DNA of 40,142 nt from an uncultured Oscillospiraceae bacterium (GCA_949285935.1 CASEAH010000014.1:1-40142), one strand, 5' to 3'. Positions 7,986-14,571 are shown, counted from the stretch's first letter. Notes: generated from the sequence alone by a model not told the origin. A program made the numbers and translations.

Positions 7986-8936
7986 TCAGCCGGGCGCACC
8001 CACCCGGGTGAGAGTGGAGGCCATCAGCCACAAAAAAGCGCCCCCGGCACAAATCAAGGGCAGGCTGGTCAGAACCGCCCCAAGACGCTGCCCCGAAGAA
8101 AGGGAGCATCGGGAAGGGGGCAGGGCGAAGACCGGTCCAAATCTCCGGGAAAGAAACCATCCGCTTCCGGCGGCAGCGGCGGCACAAAAGGCAAAAAACA
8201 GGAAGCTTGCCAGGGAATAGGCCATGTCCCCCCACTGGCGCTGGACCATATACAGGCCAATGACCAGGGCGTTGTAAACAAAATGAAAGACCATTCCCGG
8301 CAGCAGGCTGCCGGAGCGCACCGCGAAGCAGCCAAGACAGAGCCCCATCACCAGCGCGGGAACAAACTGGGCCGCAGAACCATGGCAGAGGGCGAAAAGG
8401 AAGGCGCTGACCGCCACGGCCAGGCCGTTGCCCCAGGGGCGGAGGGACTGGAGGATGGCGCCCCGGAACAGGAGCTCTTCCAGCAAAGCGGGACAGACTG
8501 CCGCCAGCATCATGGTAAGGAAAACCGCGCCGGGACCGCCTTCAAACACCGGTACCACCACCTGGGTCTGCCATCCCAGCGCCGCCAGGATGCCCAGGAG
8601 CAAAGAGGAAAGAAGATTGCCCAGAGCACTGGCGCCAAAGGAGACGCCCACTGCCGGCAGCAGATAATCCGCCCGGGGAAGGGACAAAGGCAGCAGCCGT
8701 CTGGCGGGCACTCCCCCGGTACAAAGGAGAAAGACAAGAGGCGTCAGAACATAGAGGGCGTTGACCGCCACCGTCACCCCCTGCCAGGCCAGAGGCGGCC
8801 ATCCCCAGCCGTAGAGGGCGTCCCACCGGACCAGCAGTTCCACTCCCCGGGCCAGCAGCCAGGAAACTGCCGGCATCAAAAGGAGGGCGACGCCGATGAT
8901 GGAGCAGCGCAGGCGCAGCCGTGCGATATCCTCCAT
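7986..8936 (-). CDS. CPBP family intramembrane metalloprotease
   Basis: 316 residues with about eight hydrophobic helices and the three CPBP (Abi, PF02517) motifs: EELLFRG (near 152), FALCHG (near 182) and HFVYNAL (near 217), providing the Glu and His residues expected for the metal site of Rce1-type membrane proteases. Members process prenylated or membrane substrates or act in bacteriocin immunity; nothing here indicates which. It lies directly upstream of tadA in a two-gene unit. The ATG at 8934-8936 follows GGGAGGGGGACGCCAT, and a TATAAT lies 36 bases upstream. The C-terminal 70 residues add two further helices. Confidence 0.85.
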   Translation of the reverse strand: MEDIARLRLRCSIIGVALLLMPAVSWLLARGVELLVRWDALYGWGWPPLAWQGVTVAVNALYVLTPLVFLLCTGGVPARRLLPLSLPRADYLLPAVGVSFGASALGNLLSSLLLGILAALGWQTQVVVPVFEGGPGAVFLTMMLAAVCPALLEELLFRGAILQSLRPWGNGLAVAVSAFLFALCHGSAAQFVPALVMGLCLGCFAVRSGSLLPGMVFHFVYNALVIGLYMVQRQWGDMAYSLASFLFFAFCAAAAAGSGWFLSRRFGPVFALPPSRCSLSSGQRLGAVLTSLPLICAGGAFLWLMASTLTRVGAPG

Positions 8937-8971
8937 ATGGCGTCCCCCTCCCTTGTGCAGTCACTCAATCC

Positions 8972-8977
8972 ATTATA
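8972..8977 (-). promoter_or_regulatory. Probable -10 element for the CPBP-tadA unit
   Basis: Perfect TATAAT on the minus strand between the sodium-pump peptide gene and the CPBP gene. The hexamer 17 bases upstream, TGTAAA, is a poor -35, so the promoter is probable rather than certain. Confidence 0.5.
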
Positions 8978-9014
8978 CACAAAAGACAGCGGATTTTACA
9001 GTGGGAACAGACAT

Positions 9015-9155
9015 TTATTGCTGATCTTTTTTCTCCGGGAAAAGAGCGCCCAGCGCCCGAATCACCAGGTAAATGACGATCATGACCAGGAAAATGCCGC
9101 CCATCCCGGCGCCCAGCACCGGCAGCGTGGCCAGGAATGCGTCCACAGAGATCAT
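9015..9155 (-). CDS. 46-residue single-helix membrane peptide, OadG-like position
   Basis: The ATG at 9153-9155 has GAGG eight bases upstream and gives a 46-residue product: a short N-terminus MISVDAFLATLPVLGAG, one hydrophobic helix (GGIFLVMIVIYLVIRALGAL) and a charged tail FPEKKDQQ. Position and topology resemble the gamma subunit of sodium-translocating decarboxylases (OadG, one membrane helix), which anchors the complex, but this is about half the usual gamma length and lacks the hydrophilic C-terminal domain. It lies 37 bases after the beta-subunit gene and is surely co-transcribed. An OadG role is inferred from context, not from a diagnostic motif. Confidence 0.7.
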   Translation of the reverse strand: MISVDAFLATLPVLGAGMGGIFLVMIVIYLVIRALGALFPEKKDQQ

Positions 9156-9192
9156 GTCAGGTACCTCGCTTTCTGAAAGTCGGCCCGCAAAA

Positions 9193-10344
9193 TCAGCGGG
9201 CAATCAGGCTGAGGATCAGGCCGCCGGCGATGACCGATGCGATCTGTCCGGAAACGTTGGAGCCCACGGCGTGCATGAGCAGGAAATTCTGGGGATCCTC
9301 CTTGAGGCCCATGCGGTGGATGACCCGGGCCGACATGGGGAAGGCGGAGATGCCGGTGGCGCCGATCATGGGGTTGATCTTCTCCTTAAGGAAGAGGTTG
9401 AGGAACTTGGCAAAGAAAACGCCGCCCACGGTATCAAAGACAAAGGCCACAAGGCCCAGGCCCATAATGAGGATGGTTGCGCCGGACAGGAACTGGTCGG
9501 CCTGCATCTTGGTGGAGATGGTGATGCCCAGCAGCAGGGTGACCAGGTTGGCCAAAGCGTTCTGGGCGGTTTCGGACAGGCTGCCCAGGACGCCGCATTC
9601 CCGGATCAGGTTGCCGAACATCAGGAAGCCCACCAGAGCCACGGAACGGGGAGCCAGCAGTCCTGCAATGACGGTGATGATAATGGGAAACAGGATCTTG
9701 GTGGTGCGGGAGACGCCCCGGGGGTTGTATTTCATCCGGATCATCCGCTCCTTGCGGGTGGTAATAGCCCGGATGACGGGAGGCTGAATAATGGGCACCA
9801 GAGCCATGTAGGAATAGGCGGCCACAAAGATCGCCCCTTTGAAGGGAGTATCAAAGTAGTTGGCCACAAAGATGGAGGTGGGGCCGTCCGCCGCGCCGAT
9901 GATGCCGATGCAGGCGGCGTCCTGAATGCCGAAATCATAGCCCATGCTCTGGAACATGGGGGTAAAGAGGCTGGCCAGGCTCAGGGTAAAGAAAATACCG
10001 AACTGGGCTGCCGCGCCAAAGAGGAGCATCTTGGGGTTGCTCAGGAGGGGGCCGAAGTCGATCATGGCGCCGATGCCGATAAAGAGCAGCAGCGGGAGCA
10101 GCTCATTCTGGATGGTGGCGTTAAAGAGCACATCAATGATGCCGTGCTCGGTGGCCCCTTCCACCACCTGGTCCACCGCGCCGGAAAAGGGCAGGTTTAC
10201 CAGAATGGCGCCAAAGCCCATGGGCAGCAGCAGGGCGGGCTCCATCTGATACCGGATGGCCAGAAAGATCAGCAGACCGCCGATGGCCCACATGATTACC
10301 ATGGGCAGGGTCAGGTTCTGCAGGTTGCCGAACAATGCTTCCAT
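9193..10344 (-). CDS. oadB: Sodium ion-translocating decarboxylase beta subunit (OadB/GcdB/MmdB family)
   Basis: 383 residues from the ATG at 10342-10344 (AAAGGA nine bases upstream; the frame continues 20 codons further without a better start). It is a polytopic membrane protein with family motifs: ALLLPMGFGAILVNLPFSG (near 35), GIGAMIDFGPLLSNPKMLLF, and IGIIGAADGPTSIFVANYF, corresponding to the conserved GGADGPT sodium-site segment. OadB-type subunits couple decarboxylation of carboxybiotin to Na+ export. No biotin-carrier or carboxyltransferase gene is adjacent, so its partner subunits must be elsewhere or it acts with other partners. A yybP-ykoY-like riboswitch and terminator sit between its promoter and start codon. 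Confidence 0.9.
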   Translation of the reverse strand: MEALFGNLQNLTLPMVIMWAIGGLLIFLAIRYQMEPALLLPMGFGAILVNLPFSGAVDQVVEGATEHGIIDVLFNATIQNELLPLLLFIGIGAMIDFGPLLSNPKMLLFGAAAQFGIFFTLSLASLFTPMFQSMGYDFGIQDAACIGIIGAADGPTSIFVANYFDTPFKGAIFVAAYSYMALVPIIQPPVIRAITTRKERMIRMKYNPRGVSRTTKILFPIIITVIAGLLAPRSVALVGFLMFGNLIRECGVLGSLSETAQNALANLVTLLLGITISTKMQADQFLSGATILIMGLGLVAFVFDTVGGVFFAKFLNLFLKEKINPMIGATGISAFPMSARVIHRMGLKEDPQNFLLMHAVGSNVSGQIASVIAGGLILSLIAR

Positions 10345-10402
10345 ACACACGTTCCTTTCTCTTCTTTGCGTCTGGGAATCTCTCCCCGATGTAGCGGCGG
10401 GC

Positions 10403-10446
10403 AAAGAAAAAAGACCGTCCCCGCCTGTGACGGAAAAAGTCTTGCT
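10403..10446 (-). terminator. Riboswitch-controlled terminator upstream of oadB
   Basis: On the minus strand AAGAC and CCGTC pair with GACG/GTCTT around the loop ACAGGCGGG, followed by TTTTTTC. The left arm uses the GCAAGAC end of the riboswitch aptamer, so forming the aptamer P1 helix and forming this terminator are mutually exclusive, as expected for an ON switch. Confidence 0.65.
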
Positions 10447-10525
10447 TTTTATAGTATCCGCGGGCGGGGATCCCCACCGTCATGACGCGGGATACGACAG
10501 ACTTGCTGCAAGCTACTCCCTTTTT
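10433..10525 (-). promoter_or_regulatory. yybP-ykoY-type (Mn2+) riboswitch aptamer
   Basis: The minus-strand RNA carries both conserved metal-binding segments of the yybP-ykoY family: AAAAAGGGAGUAGC at the 5' side (10525 down to about 10512) and AGCAAGACUUUUU at the 3' side (about 10447 down to 10434). AAAAAG and CUUUUU close helix P1. Between them a stem GUAUCC(C)GCG/CGCGGAUAC encloses the GGGGAUCCCC hairpin. The known class senses Mn2+ and normally turns on Mn exporters; here it precedes oadB. Identification is from memory of the consensus, not a covariance search. Confidence 0.75.
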
Positions 10526-10535
10526 ACTCTTCCTA

Positions 10536-10541
10536 AATATA
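10536..10541 (-). promoter_or_regulatory. Extended -10 promoter for the riboswitch-oadB transcript
   Basis: TGG-TATATT on the minus strand places the start at about 10529, directly before the riboswitch aptamer. The -35 region is only A/T-rich (TTTATT at a 17-bp spacing). Confidence 0.5.
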
Positions 10542-10593
10542 CCACAGCTTTTTTAAAAAATAAAGGGTATGGTTTACAAAAATTTTCCGGTAT

Positions 10594-11115
10594 TTACCGC
10601 CGGTTGTGGCCGCTGCGCACAAGGGGAACTGGGATGCCACCCTCTTCCTCCCGGGACGGCTGGGAAAGCCCCGTACCCTGCGCGGAAAGGCTTTGCGGGC
10701 ATGAAGGCATCACAGGCCGGTTGTTGCCGCCGGAGACGGTGCCGGAAGTTTCCGGGGCCCGGCCTGAAGTCGTGGCCTTCCCGGCGGTATTCCCCATTTC
10801 TGCCGGGAGACATTTCCCCGTAGCGGATGCTGGGTCCTCGCCGGCCAGCCCCTGCAAAAGCAGCGCTGCGTCTCCCAGGACCCCACGGTCCAGACGGTAG
10901 CAGGTCCTTCGCCCCTGACGGCAGGGAATCACCAATCCGCAGACGGTGAGGATTTTCATATGATGGGAAAGGGTGGCCTGCCCCACTGGCAGTTCCTCCA
11001 GCAGCCGGGCGGCCCACAGCTCCTCCCGGGCCAGGGCAGCGACGATCTGCAAGCGGTTGGGTTCCGCCAAAGCATCCAGAACCGTACAAATTTTTTTAAA
11101 ATCCCCCACAGTCAT
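10594..11115 (-). CDS. ArsR family winged-helix repressor with a long C-terminal extension
   Basis: The first ~95 residues are a complete ArsR-type winged helix: LAEPNRLQIVAAL (near 16), recognition helix GQATLSHHMKILTVCGLV (near 45-62) and wing CRQGRRTCYRLD. The alpha-3 CxC metal site of classical ArsR is absent, but Cys10, Cys59, Cys65 and Cys72 are present, leaving metal or persulfide sensing possible. From about residue 95 a Gly/Ser/Pro-rich tail with no recognisable fold continues to residue 173; ArsR proteins are normally 95-120 residues. Its start faces the TauE/SafE genes, with a perfect palindrome in between, so it probably represses both directions. By analogy to BigR-type regulators of TauE-like exporters, a sulfur signal is a plausible inducer (inference). 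Confidence 0.85.
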   Translation of the reverse strand: MTVGDFKKICTVLDALAEPNRLQIVAALAREELWAARLLEELPVGQATLSHHMKILTVCGLVIPCRQGRRTCYRLDRGVLGDAALLLQGLAGEDPASATGKCLPAEMGNTAGKATTSGRAPETSGTVSGGNNRPVMPSCPQSLSAQGTGLSQPSREEEGGIPVPLVRSGHNRR

Positions 11116-11125
11116 TCTTCCCTTC

Positions 11126-11153
11126 TGATATATTGATAAATATCAATATATCA
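11126..11153. promoter_or_regulatory. ArsR-type operator 1: perfect 13-bp inverted repeat
   Basis: Arms TGATATATTGATA (11126-11138) and TATCAATATATCA (11141-11153) are perfect inverses around AA. It lies 11 bases upstream of the arsR start codon, so bound repressor would block arsR directly (autoregulation). The A/T-rich sequence resembles ArsR/SmtB family operators. Confidence 0.8.
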
Positions 11154-11193
11154 TCCAAGGAACGGTTTTGCAAGCTTGGCGTTGCCTTTAAAT

Positions 11194-11213
11194 ATATTGA
11201 TATTCATCTATAT
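11194..11213. promoter_or_regulatory. ArsR-type operator 2 (imperfect)
   Basis: ATATTGAT (11194-11201), four-base spacer, ATCTATAT (11206-11213): same half-site as operator 1 with one mismatch. It lies on the tauE/safE side, so it could serve the divergent transcript. Confidence 0.6.
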
Positions 11214-11451
11214 TTGATTTTCTGTTTGCTGCCATTCACCCACCCGCCGCGCCTTCCGGCAAAAATGGCAAGGAATTGCGGACAGCTGCCGGATAAATGC
11301 AGGTAAAAGGATGCGGTCTCCCTTTCTTCCGCGCCTGCGCTTGATCCATCTTCACACGGCGGACTTCTTTCAGGATATTTTTAAAAGATGCCGGCACACT
11401 AAAGATGAAAAACGGCATGTTCCGCCCTGCCGCAAAAGAAAGGGGTAGAAG

Positions 11452-11835
11452 ATGAAAAAAATCTTGCAAAAGAATCAAAAGCGGCGCCTGTTCCCTGCTC
11501 TGCTGGGTGGGGCCGCGGCCGGAGCCCTCAACGGCCTGTTGGGAGCGGGAGGCGGCATGGTGCTGGTGCCGCTGCTGGAGACTCTGGGTGTCCGGGGCAA
11601 AAAAAGCCATGCTACCTCTCTGGCGGTGGTGGTGCCCCTTTCGGCGGCCAGTGCCTGGCTCTACCATAGCCGGGGATGGCTGGATACAGGGCTGGTGCTG
11701 GCCTGCCTGCCGGGGGCTTTGGCGGGCGCCGCAGCGGGGGCTTGGCTCCTGCACCGGGTTCGGGCGGGCTGGCTCAAAACGGCCCTGGGGGTTTTGATGC
11801 TTTGGGCGGGGGTGCGCAGCCTGTGGGCCGGCTGA
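11452..11835 (+). CDS. TauE/SafE family exporter, N-terminal half-protein
   Basis: 127 residues with about four hydrophobic helices, half the ~250-residue size of a TauE/SafE permease. The family glycine motif appears in the first helix region (GALNGLLGAGGGMVLVPLL, residues 24-42), followed by KKSHATSLAVVVPLSAAS. The ATG has AAAGGGG eight bases upstream. It stops at TGA 11833-11835, whose last base is the first base of the ATG of the second half-gene (TGATG), a translational-coupling arrangement. TauE/SafE proteins export sulfite, sulfoacetate or related anions. The two halves presumably assemble as a heterodimer; regulation by the divergent ArsR is likely. Confidence 0.82.
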   Translation: MKKILQKNQKRRLFPALLGGAAAGALNGLLGAGGGMVLVPLLETLGVRGKKSHATSLAVVVPLSAASAWLYHSRGWLDTGLVLACLPGALAGAAAGAWLLHRVRAGWLKTALGVLMLWAGVRSLWAG

Positions 11836-12242
11836 TGCTGCTGGCCGCGTCGGCTGTTTCAGGAGTTTTGGCCGCTATGGGCCTGGGCGGCGGCAGCATA
11901 CTGCTTCTCTGCCTGCGGGCGGGGGGCGTGGAACAGCTCCCGGCGCAGGGAGCCAATCTGGCCCTGGTGGTGCCCGTAGGGCTGCTGGGGCTTTGGTTTC
12001 ACCGCAAAAGAGGACTGGTGGAGTGGCGGACAGCCCTGCTGATGGCGCTGGGCGGATTGGGCGGGATCTGGATGGGCGCCTGGGCGGCGGGATGGCTGCC
12101 GGAGCATTGGCTGCGCAGGATGTTTGGCGCGCTGGTGACGGTCATTGGCGTGCGGGAGCTGCTGGGCGGGATCCGGCAGCTTAAAAACCCACAGGACGGG
12201 TCCGGCAAAGGCGGGAAAGAAAAGGAGCTTTCCGCTGAATAA
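11835..12242 (+). CDS. TauE/SafE family exporter, C-terminal half-protein
   Basis: 135 residues from the ATG at 11835, which shares one base with the stop of the first half-gene; the frame is open further upstream but that region codes for the first half. It has about four hydrophobic helices and its own copy of the glycine motif (AAMGLGGGSILLLC, near residue 14), then ANLALVVPVGLLGLWFHRKR, the internal repeat equivalent of the first half. The tail GGIRQLKNPQDGSGKGGKEK is hydrophilic. Fusing both products would give one typical TauE/SafE permease, so the gene is split rather than broken: both parts have proper starts and intact motifs. Confidence 0.8.
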   Translation: MLLAASAVSGVLAAMGLGGGSILLLCLRAGGVEQLPAQGANLALVVPVGLLGLWFHRKRGLVEWRTALLMALGGLGGIWMGAWAAGWLPEHWLRRMFGALVTVIGVRELLGGIRQLKNPQDGSGKGGKEKELSAE

Positions 12243-12288
12243 TCTTTTCCGGGGCGGTGAACACTATGGGCGAGGTGATAAAAGGACC

Positions 12289-13065
12289 ATGAAAGAAAAT
12301 AAAGTATTCTCTTATATCAAAGACAAGGGTTTTTACATTGCGCTGGCCGTCTGCATCGTGGGTGCGTCGGCCGCGGCCTGGGTGACAGCCAGCCGCACTC
12401 TGGACAGCATTGATGAGAGCAACCGTCAGATCGTAGACCGCAGCGTCAGCGGGGAGGAAAAGAAATGGGGATATTCGGAACTGCAGCCCGCCTCGGAGCC
12501 GCCGGTATCGCAGCCCGCGGCCAAGGATACCAAAGAGATCGAAAAGCCGTCGCAATCCTCTTCCTCTTCGCCTGCGCCGTCATCTGCGGCGTCCAGCTCT
12601 TCCGCGCCTGCCGGGGCATCCTCCGGGCAAGGCGGTGGGCAAGGGGCGCTGCGCTGGGACTATACGCCGCCCGTAGCCTCCGTCAAGGTGCTTAACGCCT
12701 ACAGCGGCGGACAGCTGGTAAAGAATCAGACCCTGAACGTCTGGCGGACCCACGACGGCGTGGACCTGGCCGGCAGCAAGGGAGATAAGGTCCTGTGCGT
12801 GGGAGACGGCACCGTTGTCAGTGTGGTTACCGACCCTCTGTGGGGCGGCACGGTAAGCATCCAGCATCCTGACGGGTATGTATCGGTATATTGTGGCGTT
12901 GCCGCCGACCCTGCGGTGAAGAAAGATGCCCAGGTCAAGGCGGGACAGGCCCTGGGTACGCTGGACCAGATCCCCGCTGAGATCTCCATGGACAGCCATC
13001 TGCATTTCGCGGTGATGAAGGACGGAAAGTACGTGGACCCTGCCCTGCTGGTGGAGTTGGGCTGA
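12289..13065 (+). CDS. spoIIQ: SpoIIQ-like M23 (LytM) peptidase, membrane anchored
   Basis: 258 residues: short cytoplasmic start MKENKVFSYIKDKGFYI, one membrane helix (ALAVCIVGASAAAWV), a Ser/Pro/Ala-rich linker (~80-125) and a LytM domain (~145-258). The zinc ligands are complete: HDGVD in the segment THDGVDLAGSKGDKV, and SHLHFAV near the end. SpoIIQ is the mother-cell-facing forespore protein that pairs with SpoIIIAH; B. subtilis SpoIIQ lacks a full zinc site whereas clostridial ones can keep it. The N-terminal layout matches clostridial SpoIIQ, but a general M23 endopeptidase is an alternative since no other sporulation gene is in view. The ATG at 12289 follows GATAAAAGGACC; a terminator closes the gene. 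Confidence 0.8.
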   Translation: MKENKVFSYIKDKGFYIALAVCIVGASAAAWVTASRTLDSIDESNRQIVDRSVSGEEKKWGYSELQPASEPPVSQPAAKDTKEIEKPSQSSSSSPAPSSAASSSSAPAGASSGQGGGQGALRWDYTPPVASVKVLNAYSGGQLVKNQTLNVWRTHDGVDLAGSKGDKVLCVGDGTVVSVVTDPLWGGTVSIQHPDGYVSVYCGVAADPAVKKDAQVKAGQALGTLDQIPAEISMDSHLHFAVMKDGKYVDPALLVELG

Positions 13066-13125
13066 ACGGCTCCCATGGGCCCAACTGCCTCTCTGTTTGC
13101 AGAAAATTTGCGCAAAGTTCACAGA

Positions 13126-13163
13126 GCCGCGGCCTTTTTTGGCCGCGGCCTTCTTTGCTTTTG
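13126..13163 (+). terminator. Intrinsic terminator after the M23 gene
   Basis: Perfect 9-bp stem GCCGCGGCC (13126-13134) and GGCCGCGGC (13141-13149) with a TTTTTT loop, followed by CTTCTTTGCTTTTG. Confidence 0.8.
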
Positions 13164-13182
13164 TCAAAATATGTGCTATAAT
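13155..13182 (+). promoter_or_regulatory. Extended -10 promoter for the 186-residue protein gene
   Basis: TGC-TATAAT (13174-13182) is a perfect extended -10; TTGCTT (13155-13160) sits 16 bp upstream as a -35. It starts a new transcript immediately after the terminator of the M23 gene. Confidence 0.7.
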
Positions 13183-13243
13183 GGCCCCATTACGGAGGCA
13201 GGAGCCTCCGGGCCATTCCCCGCCCAAGAAAGGTACGAGATCC

Positions 13244-13804
13244 ATGCCGTATTTTATCTGCAGCCAGCCTGCCAGCCCCAAGCTGGACACGCTGCCCACC
13301 TACAAAATCACCGATTATCCCCTGGAGCAGCGGGATTACAAGCCCTTTGCCCAGGCCAAAGTGTGTGTCACGCCCCAGGACTTTCTGGTACAGATGTGGG
13401 CCTTTGAAATGGTCCCCCAGCCGGAAAGCCTGTTGCGGGCGGTTTTTACCCGGCCGGCCAGCCACAACCTGCTGGTGCTCACTGCCGGAGCCACCGGGAC
13501 CTGCACCTGCCTGGCCCGAAGCCCTGAAGGGGACAAGCCCCTGGACGCCATCGTCCATTCCCTGGACGGGGAGGACCTGCAGGGGATCTACTGGGGGGCC
13601 ACCATCACCCTGCGCCGGGCTGTTGTGGAGCAGCTGCTGGGAGAGGGCTGCACTCAGGCAGGCGGTACTCTTCTGGGGAATTTTTATAAGCTGAGCGACA
13701 GCCCTTTGAAGCCCCATAAGGGCAGCCTGTATCCGGCGGATTTTGCCGCAGGGCGGGAATATGCTCTTTCCTCCCTGGGAGAATTCCGCATCGTGTCCTA
13801 CTGA
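13244..13804 (+). CDS. Uncharacterised 186-residue protein, possibly a CBM9/DOMON-like fold
   Basis: I do not recognise it with certainty. The ATG at 13244 is preceded by AAGAAAGG; the frame is open 49 codons further upstream, but that stretch covers the terminator and promoter. The product has no signal peptide or membrane helix. It reads like a beta-rich protein: PLEQRDYKPFAQAKVCVTPQ, DFLVQMWAFEMVPQPES, VFTRPASHNLLVLTAGATGT, and a C-terminal KPHKGSLYPADF plus REYALSSLGEFRIVSY. The segment order resembles carbohydrate-binding family-9-like proteins found in gut Clostridia, which is only an impression. It is its own transcription unit, followed 105 bases later by a small membrane peptide gene. 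Confidence 0.7.
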   Translation: MPYFICSQPASPKLDTLPTYKITDYPLEQRDYKPFAQAKVCVTPQDFLVQMWAFEMVPQPESLLRAVFTRPASHNLLVLTAGATGTCTCLARSPEGDKPLDAIVHSLDGEDLQGIYWGATITLRRAVVEQLLGEGCTQAGGTLLGNFYKLSDSPLKPHKGSLYPADFAAGREYALSSLGEFRIVSY

Positions 13805-13909
13805 CCTGTTTTATGAGCCTGAACTGCCCGGGTGCGGACAGCAGGCCCCCGCAACCGTTATGACCGGCCGCTTTGCCGGCGGCCGTCCAATGTAAGGAGG
13901 CTGACAATT

Positions 13910-14053
13910 GTGAGATTCATTGGAAATTTGGTTTCCCTGGTGGTCAAGCTGGCGCTGCTGGCGGCCGCGGTGGTGCTGGCCCTGGAGGCGGCCGACGCCT
14001 ACAGTGAGCGCAGCCACCGCCGGTATTTGATTACGGAAGATTTGGGAGAATAA
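13910..14053 (+). CDS. Small 47-residue membrane peptide
   Basis: GTG start at 13910 with a textbook AAGGAGG nine bases upstream. The product is an N-terminal hydrophobic helix (NLVSLVVKLALLAAAVVLAL) followed by a charged tail EAADAYSERSHRRYLITEDL ending GE. No family is recognised. The strong ribosome binding site, the terminator directly after the stop and sensible amino acid composition argue that it is real. Confidence 0.6.
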   Translation: MRFIGNLVSLVVKLALLAAAVVLALEAADAYSERSHRRYLITEDLGE

Positions 14054-14072
14054 CCTGTCCCCTGCCCCACTG

Positions 14073-14105
14073 CAGCCCTGCCGGATCCCGGCGGGGCTGT
14101 TTTTT
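14073..14105 (+). terminator. Intrinsic terminator
   Basis: CAGCCCTGCCGG (14073-14084) pairs with CCGGCGGGGCTG (14088-14099) over 12 bp with one G-U pair, loop ATC, then TTTTTT. Confidence 0.85.
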
Positions 14106-14106
14106 G

Positions 14107-14330
14107 TCTGAAATCCTGCACGGGCAGACCCAGAAAAAGGCGTCCGGAAAATTTTCCAACCGGACATAAAACAGATTTTCTGTCTCCTCCCTGAAGGCTT
14201 GGATGACAGTACCCACCATTTCCCCCTGATGAAGAAAGAGTTGCTCCCCTCCAAAGGTCTGGATGACGGGGAGGCCTCCTGCCTCAAAATCTGTTTTTTG
14301 CCAAGATAAAAAATGTGTTCCGTCCCGGGC
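14107..14330 (-). pseudogene. Possible decayed gene fragment on the minus strand
   Basis: The minus-strand frame reads GTHFLSWQKTDFEAGG, LPVIQTFGGEQLFLHQGEMV, GTVIQAFREETENLFYVRLE and NFPDAFFWVCPCRIS, with a balanced composition unlike the Pro/Arg/Gly-rich shadows elsewhere. It has no start codon with a ribosome binding site and runs without a stop through the terminator hairpin at 14073-14099, so it is not an intact gene. I do not recognise a family. It could also be a chance frame. Confidence 0.25.
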
Positions 14331-14542
14331 AGAGATCTGCGCCCGGGCTCTTGGAAGACCCGCGGCGGGGAGAATACCCGGGCAATCTTTGGGAAGACTG
14401 CACGGTCTGCCCATACTTTTCAACCTCTTGCCTGCCAATCGGTGCAAAACTTTATCAATAAACAGGACTGGACGGCCCCCAAAATCCATGAAATGGACCA
14501 AAAGGAGAATTTTGGGAAAAATGTTAAATTTCCTCCGTACAA

Positions 14543-14571
14543 TTGAGTTTATCTCCCAATAATGGTATAAT
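14543..14571 (+). promoter_or_regulatory. Sigma-A promoter for the GH25 lysozyme gene
   Basis: -35 TTGAGT (14543-14548), 17-bp spacer, extended -10 TGG-TATAAT (TATAAT at 14566-14571). Confidence 0.8.

Larger units (their letters stand above)
11116..11451. other. 336-bp divergent control region between arsR and tauE/safE
   Basis: Holds the two ArsR-type operators (11126-11153 and 11194-11213) in an A/T-rich block at 11125-11225. The remaining 11226-11435 is ordinary GC-rich sequence with no gene; it would be leader RNA for the tauE/safE transcript if that starts in the A/T-rich block. Confidence 0.6.

Noticed and set aside
9073-10485. A 470-residue plus-strand frame across oadB
   Set aside because: His/Gly/Asp-rich antisense shadow; the minus strand encodes the beta subunit and the riboswitch leader.
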